Positions 1-10,725 of a DNA stretch of 64,000 nucleotides are shown piece by piece. This stretch comes from Manduca sexta (taxonomy: Eukaryota; Arthropoda; Insecta; Lepidoptera; Sphingidae), in NCBI RefSeq assembly GCF_014839805.1, contig NC_051139.1:1860001-1924000 (forward strand), given 5' to 3'. Below the pieces are notes generated by a model. It was not told where the DNA came from, did not search any database, and saw nothing but the letters and a program-made list of their open reading frames with translations. The first letter of the stretch is position 1. Each line of letters begins with the position of its first letter. The translations under genes were made by a program, and so were the position numbers.

Positions 1-423
1 GAATAGTAGTATTTTTATCTCAAATAAAAATGTCTTCTATTTAATGATCGCTTGTCAATCATGGGTTTGAACGTATAAACATAGTTCGTGTAGTATAGCT
101 ATATATTTCATCAATAAATAAATAATGTATACTTCCCGCCATATCCCAGATATACAAACAAAATCCTTGTCCTACAATAGGAAGAACAATCGATAACAGC
201 TGACATTGACACTGGCGTTTACAGAACACAGCCATCCTGAACACCAGCGTTTCTCAACCTTGGGACCACAGATAAAAATATTATAAAGGCAAAATTGCAA
301 TACAATAATTTAATAGAGAAGGGTATGTTTGACAGATATCCGTGACAAAAATACTGTCAGCCAAGGAGTTCAAGATTATATAGACTGGATTTTGGCAAGA
401 TTGTCAAACAAAAATTTTGTTAC
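1..423. other. No recognisable feature
   Basis: AT-rich sequence with a short minus-strand open frame (59-244) that has no recognisable motif and is probably chance. I see no repeat family or RNA gene here. Confidence 0.4.
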
Positions 424-787
424 TTAAGGTGGTAGCTCAAGGTCCATTTTCATACATTTTGTTTCGGCTTTAATCTGGGTAACTAAACAAGTATTGGCAA
501 GTAAAGAATTTAAATTCACGTCTAGTTAGTGATTAGTTCTCGCAGTTGAAGAAAAATGTAAAAATAATTAATAATCATGGATATTTCTGCCTTTAAAATT
601 TCGTCATATTAAATTTTAAAGGCCGAAATATCCATGATTATTAATTATTTTACGTTTTTCTTCAACTGCGAGAACTAATCACTAACTAGACGTGAATTTA
701 AATTCTTTACTTGCCAATACTTGTTTAGTTACCCAGATTAAAGCCGAAACAAAATGTATGAAAATGGACCTTGAGCTACCACCTTAA
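424..787. mobile_element. TTAA-bounded foldback element (MITE), copy 1
   Basis: A near-perfect inverted repeat with arms of about 175 bp. It starts TTAAGGTGGTAGCTCAAGG and ends with the complementary CCTTGAGCTACCACCTTAA. The centre is an AT-rich palindrome built on TTTAAAATTTCGTCATATTAAA. TTAA at both borders fits the target duplication of piggyBac-type elements, but no transposase frame is present, so it would be a non-autonomous foldback element. A second copy lies at 21087-21442. The inverted repeat is seen directly; the superfamily is inferred from the TTAA borders only. Confidence 0.8.
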
Positions 788-1469
788 TCTACCGTAAAAT
801 AGCAAAACATCATAAAATACTTCAATTGTTTTTCCATACCGTGATTTGAACGTTTTTGATACGCATATTAACATATTTTCTGTAAATGTGTTATTGTTGA
901 ATTAATATGTAAGGACGCTGTGATATTTTATCACACAGACATTTCAAATAAGACAACGATTTATTACCAATTGGCAATATGTTTTAGAGCACACATTTGC
1001 TCCTGATATCCAGTTTAGAACTAAAGATACAATTGTTTAATGTCTTTACGTCAAGCTAAATAAATTCAACTTTAAATCGTCTCAGTACACACTTTGCGTC
1101 CTAAAAAACTTTGTTAGTTTTTATATATTTAATTATATTTAACAATATAGCTTTTCCATTCGAACGCAGATCATGGGCTTTCCTAATAGTAAGCGGCTTC
1201 CGTGGTCCATAGACTTTATAAAATATACTACAAGCAAGCAGAGTAATACACCGTCATGGCTAAAAATGTTATCACGCTAGAAATCTCTTCCATTCAAAAA
1301 CTGACCTATCCCTATATTAAATCGTCAACAAACTTTGGCTATGCCAGAGACAATTAAAAAAAGTTTGAGAATCGCTTCTCAAGACGTTAAGCGACACTTC
1401 GTGCATACAAAACCGTTACGTAATGACATCACAGAGGGCGTTAATTGGATATGCAATTTAACAGCGTAG
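788..1469. other. AT-rich intergenic stretch
   Basis: No open frame, repeat family or RNA gene recognised. The last 100 bp is somewhat richer in CpG and leads into the duplicated 67-bp segment. Confidence 0.4.
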
Positions 1470-1536
1470 TACACGCTTGAACGGTTTTCATTATCGCTAA
1501 TTGCTTATATGATGTATTGTCTCGTTTAGCGTGGGT
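1470..1536 (+). repeat. 67-bp direct repeat, left copy
   Basis: The segment from TACACGCTTGAACGG to TTTAGCGTGGGT occurs again at 1743-1809 with one mismatch (A to G in CTTGA[A/G]CGG). The copies flank a SINE-B fragment. Confidence 0.9.
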
Positions 1537-1742
1537 TGAGGGTTACATTTTTATTCTTTGAAAACATCGTGAGGAAACCTGCACATCTGAGAAGTTATCT
1601 ATAGGAATTTCGTAGGTGTGTGAAGTCTACCAATCCGCACTAGGCCAGCGTGGTGGACTAAGGTCTTATCCCTGTCAGTAGTAGAGGAGGCCCGTGCTCA
1701 GCAGTGGGCAAGTATATAATACAGGGCTGATATTATTATTAT
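1537..1742 (+). mobile_element. SINE family B, 5'-truncated copy
   Basis: It carries the SINE body (AACATCGTGAGGAAACCTGC, CACTAGGCCAGCGTGGTGGA, GAGGAGGCCCGTGCTCAGCA) and ends in AATACAGGGCTGATATTATT with a TTA-rich tail. The tRNA-like head seen in complete copies (4675-4985, 19849-20157, 36756-37062) is missing. It lies exactly between the two 67-bp direct repeats. Confidence 0.8.
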
Positions 1743-1809
1743 TACACGCTTGAGCGGTTTTCATTATCGCTAATTGCTTATATGATGTATTGTCTCGTTT
1801 AGCGTGGGT
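1743..1809 (+). repeat. 67-bp direct repeat, right copy
   Basis: Partner of 1470-1536, with 66 of 67 positions identical by eye. It could be an unusually long target-site duplication or an older tandem duplication into which the SINE moved. Confidence 0.9.
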
Positions 1810-2611
1810 GGGACTTAATGATGGGGTCGAGTCCAGGAATTACCTTTGGGGGTTGAATAATTATGTTTTTTGGATATTAAAAAGGTGTTTTTGGTAAAAA
1901 TTCTACAAAAATTATGATTTTGGAAAGTACGTTGTCGCTTAGTCGGTATTAAGAATTATATTAAGTAGGAAATAAATTTCTAGATCATTGAAGGAATTTT
2001 GATGAAACTTGGCTTCAAATATAAAGTTACAGTAAAAATTTAATATCTCAAGAGTAAGTTTTGCTGAACTTACGTCATGTGGTGTTTTTAAGGATACGAA
2101 AGTGTTGGCACGTACCCGCTTATTTTAAATAGTTATTACATTGTTTAGTTACTTTATATATTTGTATTTAACAATGATTCATAAGTTGTATTTTTGTTTG
2201 AAATATCATCACATAATATTACATTAAACAAATCACAAATGGATACACCGCCACAAAATAATATATTATAGTCTCGTTTGATTACTAATAATTACAACGA
2301 AAACATTCTTTCCTACGATTGGAACCGCGTGTCAAAACTAGTGCTTAAACCTCACAAAACATTCATTAATGTTAATTCAGTCTCATTCAAGAACGAATCA
2401 AATTTTGCTTCCACTGAAATTCGCCACTAACACCATTCGATGACATTTAAAGCGCGAAACCTCAGTCGGTCATTTCCATTCGTTCGTAGCCGGTGATTGA
2501 CAACTGAATGGTTGCGAAACGTTTATCAAACTGCCAACGCATGCGACAATGTTTCAATATTCCCAGGATAAATGCCACTCCATCTCTTTTTTAAGATAAG
2601 GTATAGTGTTT
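1810..2611. other. AT-rich intergenic stretch
   Basis: No coding signal or recognised repeat. The segment 2380-2580 is less AT-rich and free of the repeat families found elsewhere, so it may be unique sequence. Confidence 0.35.
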
Positions 2612-2945
2612 AGATTGTCGACTGGCGTGGCATAATTGTATTGTGACCGCGGTAGGACCACCGCACTGAGGTCCTGGGTTCGAATCCCGGGTTCGACAAA
2701 ATTATATTAGTTTAGTGTTTATATTGCCGATTGGCTCGGGGCAATAATTGTATTGGCACCGCACTGAAGTCCTGAGTTCGAATCCGGGGTTGGGCAAAAC
2801 GATAATAGATTTATGCTTTGAGATAAATTTGTGCCCGATATAGCGCTATACATTACATCTTGGGACGGAACACAGCGCAAAGTGGGTGCCCAGGTTGCAC
2901 CTTCGCTTTTCCCTTCGAAGAAAGGGTTGTGCGAGTGTGTGTTTA
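2612..2945 (+). mobile_element. tRNA-derived SINE family A with two tandem heads
   Basis: Two successive tRNA-like heads, each with a pol III box B-like motif (GGTTCGAATCC near 2679; GTTCGAATCC near 2776), are followed by one SINE body (GTGCCCGATATAGCG, GGGACGGAACACAGCGC, GTGGGTGCCCAGGTTGCACC). The first head (2612-2697) and second head (2719-2797) share the same layout, GTCGACTGGCGTGG against GCCGATTGGCTCGG. This is probably a dimeric copy. Related copies occur throughout the window on both strands. Confidence 0.75.
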
Positions 2946-3046
2946 TTTGGTTACATTTAATACACGTTTGATTATAGAAAGAAAACCGGTAAGGCAAAAA
3001 CATGAATAAATGCACAAAAAATTATAATATCTAAATAAATTACTTA

Positions 3047-3140
3047 CTGGTGGTCTCCCAAATTTGAGAGTCCGCCTGAGTAGGTATCACCGCAATGTCT
3101 ATTTCTGCCGCCAAGCACGAGTGTGTAGTCACTATTGGGT
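3047..3140 (+). mobile_element. Repeat family C, 5' fragment
   Basis: It matches the start of family C (GGTGGTCTCCCAAATTTGAG, GAGTCCGCCTGAGTAGGTA, CACCGCAATGTCTATTTCTG). It breaks off at about 3140, where family E sequence begins. Better copies lie at 15010-15307 and 12733-13008. Confidence 0.7.
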
Positions 3141-3400
3141 CACGGGGGGGACTGAGGTGTTGTTCATCCGCAAAGTCAAAGTTACAATATCTTCCTACAT
3201 TTTTCAATTATACAACTTTTTTAATTTTTTAGCTGTTGGTGGTCCGATCTACGCAGAATGAGCTCACAGTGTCTTGAAGCCTGGCAGCCGGTCTTGTCTT
3301 TTTCAAACCAAAATAATTAAAGCCGCGATAAAATCCGAAAAATCGTTTAATTTTAATGTCCAACATTCGCGTAAACATAAAAAATCATTATTCATACCCA
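3141..3400 (+). mobile_element. Repeat family E (TATCGCGG element), copy 1
   Basis: It contains a block of about 120 bp (GACTGAGGTGTTGTTCATCC through CTACGCAGAATGAGCTCA) almost identical to 11400-11524. This is followed by GCCGCGATAAAATCCGAAAA and the shared tail CGCGTAAACATAAAAAATCA. Related copies are at 12004-12170 and 37106-37275. The internal inverted motif (CGGATTTTATCGCGG and CCGCGATAAAATCCG) suggests a MITE-like origin. No coding capacity. Confidence 0.65.
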
Positions 3401-3571
3401 CTTATTATATCAATATGAATCATGAATGCCTTGTCCCTGAGGATCATCTGGTACCCGTACGAAACTCAGTTACAAAGATTTACTGCACTTTAAACTTCCA
3501 CGTTGAGGGATCGTCCCGTTTTATAGTCTCGCGACGATAAAGGTATCCATCACGCGATTACCGGGAGCCCG

Positions 3572-3579
3572 TGACGTCA
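3572..3579. promoter_or_regulatory. TGACGTCA (CRE/ATF-type palindrome)
   Basis: An exact 8-bp CRE consensus. Another lies 127 bp downstream, and a TGACGTA half-site is at 3764-3770. In animals this is the binding site of CREB/ATF bZIP factors. Function here is unproven. Confidence 0.3.
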
Positions 3580-3698
3580 TAAACCCGGGAATGTTATAAA
3601 TAACCGTCAATACTGGTATCAATGGTTTAAACGTAATTCTATCACGCCTTGGGGTGACTGTATACTGTACCGTACTTCTAGTTTAAAATTTTGCCATG

Positions 3699-3706
3699 TG
3701 ACGTCA
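3699..3706. promoter_or_regulatory. TGACGTCA (CRE/ATF-type palindrome)
   Basis: Second exact CRE consensus of the local cluster, in the context ATGTGACGTCATGAA. Isolated further copies occur at 56840-56847 and 60229-60236. Confidence 0.3.
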
Positions 3707-3837
3707 TGAAACTTATGACTCTTCCTCTCCTTTGCCATATTTCGTTAACCGCCCAATAATGTGTGACGTAATTTATGGATCGCCTTTTATTGTTTAAAAT
3801 AACTTACGCGTTACGCTCCACTAGAACTTCAGTTACA

Positions 3838-4066
3838 AGGGGTAGGCAAATGTGCAACCAGCGTCCTCAATATTCGTCATGTGTGTTCCGTCCCATGATG
3901 TGATAGAGGGCGAACCTTCTGCATATGGAACACAATTTCCAGACTCTGGGCTAGCAGTGAATAAGAAAATTCAAATATCAGTTTGCCCGACCCGGGATTC
4001 GAACCTAGGATCTCAGGGCAACGGTCATGCCGGGCACGCAATACAACTACGCAACCAAGGCAGTCC
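3838..4066 (-). mobile_element. SINE family A, near full length
   Basis: Read on the minus strand, the tRNA-like head has box B in TTCGAATCCCGGGTCGGGCA (complement near 3985-4006). The body is recognisable by TTCCGTCCCATGATGTGATA on the plus strand and the end by GGTAGGCAAATGTGC. The short plus-strand open frame across it is a SINE translation, not a gene. Confidence 0.75.
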
Positions 4067-4674
4067 TTCTATCAGTAATTCTATCTAAATAAGTTATTCT
4101 ATTTTTAAGTTATAAGAAACATTACTATTTAAGTCTAATATCATGTGGAACATTACCAAGAAACCTTAAATAACAAAATACTATGTAGAATTGCATTGCT
4201 ATCATCATTAAGACAATTTTAGCCCTCGTTATGTTCCTTACATGAGACTGATATCTTGATGGCATACATACATACATAGCTGTTAGTACCTATATGGTAT
4301 TTTGCATTCGACACACCAACTACAATCACATATAAATTACAAAGAATAATAAATTAAAAATAATATCGTATTAATATCGGCAGATAATTTGCTTTTCGAA
4401 TTTCAATCAAATAATGAAATTGACAACGCGAATGCAGCAACCAATTATGAAGGTACTCACAATACATTGGGTTTGCAACACAAATATTATAATTTCGTTA
4501 ATAAAATTGAAAACATTTTACTGTCCATATAAATTTAAAACGTATCGTTTATTTGTACCGCGTCTTGGTCTGTAATCTGCCTAAACAACGCTTTTTATTA
4601 AGAGCTTTACATACTTGTCCGTTAGGAATACTTTAGTTACATACTTCTCTAATTAAAGGAATAAGATATATGTA
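4067..4674. other. AT-rich intergenic stretch
   Basis: Low-complexity AT-rich DNA with no recognised feature. Confidence 0.4.
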
Positions 4675-4985
4675 ATATCAGCCTTGTATTATATACTGTC
4701 CCACTGTTGGGCACGGGCCTCCTCTACTATTGAGAAGGATTAGGCCTTAGTCCACTACGCTGGCCTAGTGCGGATTGGTAGACTTCACACACCCTCGAAA
4801 TTCTTATAGAGAACTCCTTAGGTATGCAGGTTTCCTCACGATGTTTTCCTTCAACGTTAAAGCAAGCGATAATGCACAAAGAAAACACACATAATTTTAG
4901 AAAAGTCAGAGGTGTGCCCTTGGGATTCGAACTGCCAACATTTGTCTCGGCAGTCCGTTCCACAACCAACTAGGCTATCGCCGCT
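4675..4985 (-). mobile_element. SINE family B, near full length
   Basis: On the minus strand it has box A-like TAGCCTAGTTGG and box B-like AGTTCGAATCC in a tRNA-like head at the 4985 end. A body with AACATCGTGAGGAAACCTGC follows, and the end is shared with all B copies (TACAAGGCTGATATTACA). The minus-strand open frame 4727-4969 is an accidental translation of this SINE. Confidence 0.8.
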
Positions 4986-5711
4986 TCATTACGAATAAGA
5001 TATGTTCATTCATAAATAAACGAAAAAAGAGAAATAAGCGATAAAGAAATAAAAGAAAACCGCTCATTAATTGCGAACAAAAGCCCGAACTTACGTCTCT
5101 ATCCGAGTTATCTTACAAAGTACAAGTTAGAGAATGCTAAGTCATCCACTCGGGCGGAGATCCCGAGGGAGCTCCTTTATTGTTTGGCCGTCAAGGTAAA
5201 CGTTTACGTCACTTGTGTTTTGTGTTAACACGTTAACTTGGAATCAATTTGAACGTTCATCGTATTGACGTCTCAAGTCTCTAGGAAATGTTTGTGCTGC
5301 TAAGCATTGTTTAGTACCAAGTGAGGTTCAACGAAATTTTCGTTTACTATAACATGTTTTACAAACGCTTTGAAATTTTACGCTTTGAATGTATAGGAAA
5401 ATATAGTGATATATTTTGGATAAAGCTTTCTACGAAGAGTTTTGGCGAGATTAAGGGGCAATGACGCTCTCAATTTGATGCCCCAAATCTATACTAGAAA
5501 CTGAAACTTAACTAGCAACTTCAGAAACGTCAGATTTGTAGCTGTGTAGTGTTTCTCGGCAAAGAAATCTATAGCATCTGCTCAACATCCGAAAGTTCAT
5601 TTTTGCAGTACAAAATTCTATCATTACTGACTAGTAAGTACGAGACTTCGTAGCAGTATGCGACTGTTTCACATCGTCTGAGTAAATGTTACTCGTTAAA
5701 TATAATATACA
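4986..5711. other. Intergenic stretch, no clear feature
   Basis: Mixed composition. A GC-richer patch at 5100-5210 (CGGGCGGAGATCCCGAGGGA) has no open frame that I can support. Confidence 0.35.
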
Positions 5712-5952
5712 CCTATAAACAGTAAAAACACCATCCAACACTTTAATTTACAAAGTATTGTTTAGTATTCCACTGCGCTCGCCATTCTGAGACATGAGGT
5801 GTTAAGTCTTATTATATCCATTAGTTACACTGGCTACAATGTCCCTTCCGGAACACAACAGTGACTACACATTGTTGCTTGGCGGCAGAAATAGACATTT
5901 GCGGTGGTATCTACCCAGGACTCTCACATATAAAGAACCTACCAACAGTAAA
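5712..5952 (-). mobile_element. Repeat family C
   Basis: Complement of the family C consensus: TTCCACTGCGCTCGCC, GACATGAGGTGTTAAGTCTT, AGTTACACTGGCTACAATGT, GGCGGCAGAAATAGACATT, ending near ACTCTCACATATAAAGAACC. It resembles the copies at 30152-30462 and 42993-43283. The plus-strand frame 5839-6054 reads through it and is probably not a gene. Confidence 0.75.
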
Positions 5953-8202
5953 GTATTAAATTTACCTAAATATTGTGAAAGGGCACTTAATTTATCTAAC
6001 CAGCGTGTTCCGGGTTTATTAGCACGCTCTTATGCACGCTCGCGTGACACGTAAACCATCATGTGTTGTGCATCACACAACCAGTAAATACAAGGCTTAT
6101 CCATACATTTACTCCAATTGCAAAACGTGATCAGCTTCCAAAAGGGATCACGTTTCGCTATAATAGAATAGAAAATTAGCTTGCAGATCAGATGTACTGA
6201 CCTACATCATTACCACCACAGGAATTTAAAAATGGTAATGTTATGAAGTTCAGATTAGGAAAGAGTTGCGGTTATTTGTGCTTCCGGATATCATACCATT
6301 CCAAACTCAATAGAAAGTTGTCACGTCCTCGGTTTTTTTGTATAGTTGTACTGTCACTGTAGAGTAAATTAATTCATACTGTTAATAAGGTCTACAATTT
6401 GTCTGTACTCTTAAATATTTTTTTATGATTAGTTACTTTGTTCGAATCCCTTTTTTATTTTACATCTATAGTTACAATAGCTTATAATAAAATACTTTTA
6501 AAGAAGACAACTATGTGGTTTTATTTAATAATGCAATGTACAAACGACCCTGTATAAAATACTTTAGTTTTGCATCAAACATTGTACATACTGTGTTGTG
6601 TATTAAAATTGTAAGTACATGAAACGTTTCTCGTGTTATTCGCCGGCACACCTACGCTCTACAGGTACTCCGTAGCTCATTTTAATTAGCCTTTTTATCT
6701 TATAAACGCCGTTGTCATAATTTCATATATTTTGTAAATCGCTTTATCATATTAGGGAATTTTGTTTGCGTAAAAAAGATTTTGTTATTTATTTTCCTTT
6801 TTATTAGTTACGCTTGTATTTTTTTATATATTAACACTTACGATTTATACTTTTGCATATTGTTTTAATAAATCCAAAGAAGGATAATTTTTACACAATT
6901 TAAAAGTCATGGACTTCCCGATATTTCGTAAAACAAACGAAGGAAACGGTAGAGGTAAAATTAATAAACAGATACCAGATAAAACTTGTTAAGCAGAAAA
7001 AACGGAGATGGCAAGATCTCATTTTTTTTTATTATTGTTTAACCAACTTTTCAAATAGGACGGTACATTTGTGATTAATTCTTAGTTCAAATTATAACAC
7101 ACGGAGTTTTTGAGGGAAGTTCTACGAAATCAAATTCCGAATAGAAACAGCTGTAAGAGGATATTCGTTTTATGCGCTTCGTTTAGAAATGATATCAATA
7201 TACAAGCCCGCATAAATATAGTATTGTTTCAAGTACTTTATTTTCCAAACACGCTATTATCTTGCTATCTTGTTAAATTTTAAGTCAAATTTGATATATA
7301 TTTTGACAATTTGTAGAATATTTTACACCGAAAATCAAACGTTTTAACTGTATAAATTACAAAGCAAATTTGTAACATATAGCTTGACAGCTGAATCCGC
7401 CAACAATGGGAAATTCCCTCAGGATAATGAAAGAACCTCCATCCCTCGGTCAGGGCCGCGGGCTATGGGTTAATAGCGGACGCGATAAAAGACGTTTACT
7501 GCTTATTCCAGCGCCGGACGAACCAAAGAAAAGACATTGGATTGCTCACAAGACGCCTCAGTTTACCCAGCCCACATAAAAAATAACACAAACATGACCT
7601 CCAAATGTTTATGATGCACAAACGATGCCGCTACAAGCCAGACTACACAAACATCGCGTCACAGATGAGGAATTTTTCACAGTGCCTCCACATCTCCGCC
7701 GTTCGCAACATATCAATATTAAAACTTATCGTAAATTCATTTTCAATACCACAGATAATATAAATGGTACAAAATGACAGATCGATGCAAATTTAATCTT
7801 ATCTTTTCTTGTCGACCGTGAAAAAGCACCCACGGCATTAAAGCCGCCAAAATTTCCGCACCACAATTTCGATTCGCCGATTGTGCCCATCGGAGCATCG
7901 GAAATAATCTGTATTGACTTACCGCAAACAAATTCTGAATTCGAATCAGTCCGTTTCAGTCCACTGTGCCGATGGCGGGACCACTGTTCCATAACACTAA
8001 TTTGAAACAATAGGGTAGCTAACACGTTTGAATTTGGAAATATGATAATTTTTTTTTACATCTACTTTATGGAATGTCACATTTTACACTAAAGGAAAAG
8101 TTTTTAAATTCGACCACTGATAATATAGATATTTGACTAATTTAATCTACGCACAACAAGGTTCTAAATTTGAAAAATATGATGTTCCTTTTTGTTGCCA
8201 GT
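5953..8202. other. Long intergenic stretch
   Basis: No coding signal. Positions 6514-6557 match one end of the 400-bp TIR element at 27221-27620 (GCAATGTACAAACGACCCTG). A GC-richer patch at 7430-7570 (CTCGGTCAGGGCCGCGGGCT) stands out from the AT-rich surroundings and could be conserved non-coding DNA. The open frames at 7726-8025 show no domain. Confidence 0.35.
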
Positions 8203-8282
8203 TTAGACGCGCGCCAGTCGAGGCTTGTGCCGCATGTCGGTGGGCGGCGTGCTAGCGGCGCGGCGGGCGCGCTTACACTGAT
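8203..8282 (-). CDS. Possible terminal coding exon (very tentative, strand uncertain)
   Basis: A very GC-rich island of about 80 bp stands in AT-rich DNA. On the minus strand an acceptor-like GCTTGTTTCAG ends at 8283. The frame after it (two bases, then 25 codons from 8280) runs to TAA at 8205-8203 and encodes a basic, Arg/Ala/Pro-rich tail ending KPRLARV. On the plus strand a CCTTTTTGTTGCCAG acceptor-like site ends near 8201 and also opens a frame (LDARQSRLVPHVGGRR...) to TGA near 8284. One strand at most can be right. I recognise no protein family. Lepidopteran coding exons are often GC-richer than their introns, which is the main reason to list it. Confidence 0.25.
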
Positions 8283-8288
8283 CTGAAA

Positions 8289-9013
8289 CAAGCTTACAGG
8301 ATCTGGCTACGTACCGTATCAAACGATGTTATATATTAATATTTCTATCAAATTTTTCGTGTACCGAAACTGGGTTCTCGATAATGACATTATATCGGGG
8401 ACAAATGCAATAATCTCTATCACTTTTCAATCTTCCGAAGCTGTAGCGTAGACGGGAGACAGAGTATTGGAAATTATTTGCAAATATTTTTTTGTGTAGA
8501 TTTAAAAAAGTCTATTCTAATCTAATAAATTCAATCAAATAATTTATAAATTTAGTGTCTTACCAGAGTTTCCTTTAACTTAAGAAATTAGCGAAACATT
8601 GTTTAAAAGCTCAGATTAATGTCGTTTATTGAAGTTATTTATTTGTTCTAAAATGATTTATTGCTTACTCATATTAACTCTGTCCTACGCGGGGTATCTC
8701 GGCGATCAATAGCACGTGTTTCGACATTGTAGTAAAGTTTCACTTATTAGTTTTACGAGCAGTTGCCTGCGTGACGTAAATCTCAAGCCTTTTTATGAAT
8801 GTTTAGTTTTCGCAAATAAACATTTATATACCATTTTAAGAATGTTTGTTTTAACTGCACCAGATGGTAAGTGCAGGATTTTGAAAAATAACAATTAAAA
8901 TCTAATCATAATTTATTTCAAAATAAAAATCCATTGGAGTGTTAGCAACAAAAGCGAATTAAACTCTTTCATTCGTTCTGAGCCGTAGACAGAAAGCAGT
9001 TATTATATATAAA
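8289..9013. other. AT-rich intergenic stretch
   Basis: No feature recognised. The 60-codon open frame at 8716-8898 lacks any motif. Confidence 0.4.
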
Positions 9014-9475
9014 TACTAGCTTTTACTCGCAGCTTCGCCCGCGTGAAGTTTACCGGGATAATTTTTTTTCCGACTTACACACACAAACACCATCACGCAT
9101 TTATCCCCGAAGGGGTATGCAGAGGTGCAACCAGGGCGCCCACTTTTCGCCGAGTGTGTTCCGCCCCAGGATGTGATAGGGGATGAGCCTATCGCCATAT
9201 CGGGCACAAATTTTAGACTCCAGGCTGATATTGAGCAGAAAAACCCAAATATCACTTTTTTCGATTTACTTGATATATATCGTTATGTTATGACCTAATT
9301 ACACAAAATCATTACAAATTGTAGCCTATGTGTTATTCTGACGTATAACCAATATTACTGTTTAATTTCAACCAAATCCGTTGTGTAGTTTTTTTTGTGA
9401 AAGAGGAACAAACATACATACACCCGTCCTCACAAACTTTCGCATTTATAATATTAGTAAGATAGATATCTATCT
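9014..9475 (-). mobile_element. Helentron-like repeat (family D), interrupted by a SINE
   Basis: Read on the minus strand it ends in a short hairpin plus CTAGT (plus strand ACTAGCTTTTACTCGCAGC then TTCGCCCGCGTGAAG). The other end has AACTTTCGCATTTATAATAT with TAGTAAGAT. A SINE A copy splits it at about 9085-9262. A sister copy without the SINE is at 33430-33655. No coding capacity. Confidence 0.6.
9085..9262 (-). mobile_element. SINE family A, head-truncated
   Basis: ATCACGCATTTATCCCCGAA, GGGGTATGCAGAGGTGCAAC and CGCCATATCGGGCACAAA match the SINE A body on the minus strand. The tRNA-like head is missing: the match stops at CCCAAATATCACTTTTT. Confidence 0.75.
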
Positions 9476-10725
9476 AATACAAACATACATAGTTGGCATA
9501 TTAAATTATATATTTACATACCGCGTTACAACTGCGTAGTCTCAAACTAAAGTTAATTTACCAAACACTTCCATTACTAATTCTAATAAGCGTTGTCACA
9601 CAACATTTAACTTATATGTCAAGCGTGATAATTTTCAACTCAAGACACTAATATGTCAAAATTGCCTCCAAACTAATTACGTAATGGCGCTGAATGTAAT
9701 GAGATGAAACTTTGGGAACGTTAGCTCTGTTAGTTATCAAGCATTGTTGGTTCTTCTTTCGTTTACTTTCTTCTGTTAGATGCCAATTAACATAATTATG
9801 AAAGTTTTTAAGTAGATAGTTCATTATGTAAATCCACCTGGCTACATATTTGTTTATTTTGGACATCGAGCGGTTAGCAATCTAAGCTATGTTACCACTT
9901 GAAAGCATCTAGTAGAAACACAATATAAACACTCAAATTAAAAAAATAATTTAACACTAACTTTATACCGATTACCAATATTAATGTCAATGTTTAGCTA
10001 GTCATTTTATTAATAACAGTTCTAAGGTAACAAACAAAAAGAAGAAAACAGCATTTCGAAGTTATAACCTCCTTTTTTTAAGTCGGTTAAAATATAAATG
10101 TGGGACATTTTGAGTCAAATGTCTCAGAGTGACAGAGGCTATACATATAAGCAGTACTAAATAGTTTCAAAATATCGTTATTCCTACTTTACAGGTGAGT
10201 TATATTCAATTGCATCAAAGACGACTCAATAACATACCAATCAAATTATTCAATCAATGCAAATTCTTTCAATATGTTTCGCTAGCCCACAGAAGGTATT
10301 CAAATGCCTTTAGCATGTTATTTCGAGAGGCCAAACGATTTTGAACCTAACGTCAAAGTTAATACGTATCAAGTCCGCGTGTAAAATTTGTATGACGCAG
10401 TATCTCTAATCCAGTGTTACGCATTCCGTAGCCTTTAGAATTGATGCGTCGCTCCAAATTTAAAGAATTCACTGCGGATACGGATTTTCCAATTCCTTTT
10501 ACAGAGATATGTCAGTTTCGTGCGATGCAATTTCAGAGGTCTGAAAATTCATTTCAAAACGAATATTTTCTAAAGATTGTGTGGCGCGATGTGCAGATTG
10601 TAAAAGACAGGATGTTGATTCAAAACCACTATTGAAACGTTAACAATCAATTAATGTGGGATTCGATTCGATTACATGTATTTATTAATATAATAAAATT
10701 TAATATTATTAAACAATAACGTAGC
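9476..10725. other. AT-rich intergenic stretch
   Basis: No supported gene. Open frames at 9648-9866 (minus) and 10441-10635 (plus) show no known domain and ordinary intergenic composition. Confidence 0.35.

Larger units (their letters stand above)
3401..3837. other. Unassigned stretch with CRE-type palindromes
   Basis: There is no coding signal. It holds two perfect TGACGTCA palindromes and one half-site (see the separate entries) and a moderately GC-rich segment at 3480-3600. Confidence 0.4.

Noticed and set aside
2679..2697. Box B-like GGTTCGAATCCCGGGT as a stand-alone tRNA gene
   Set aside because: No complete cloverleaf can be drawn; a SINE body follows and many copies exist.
4727..4969. 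80-codon frame MVVERTAETNV..., with a similar one at 36863-37054
   Set aside because: Both are minus-strand translations of SINE B copies.
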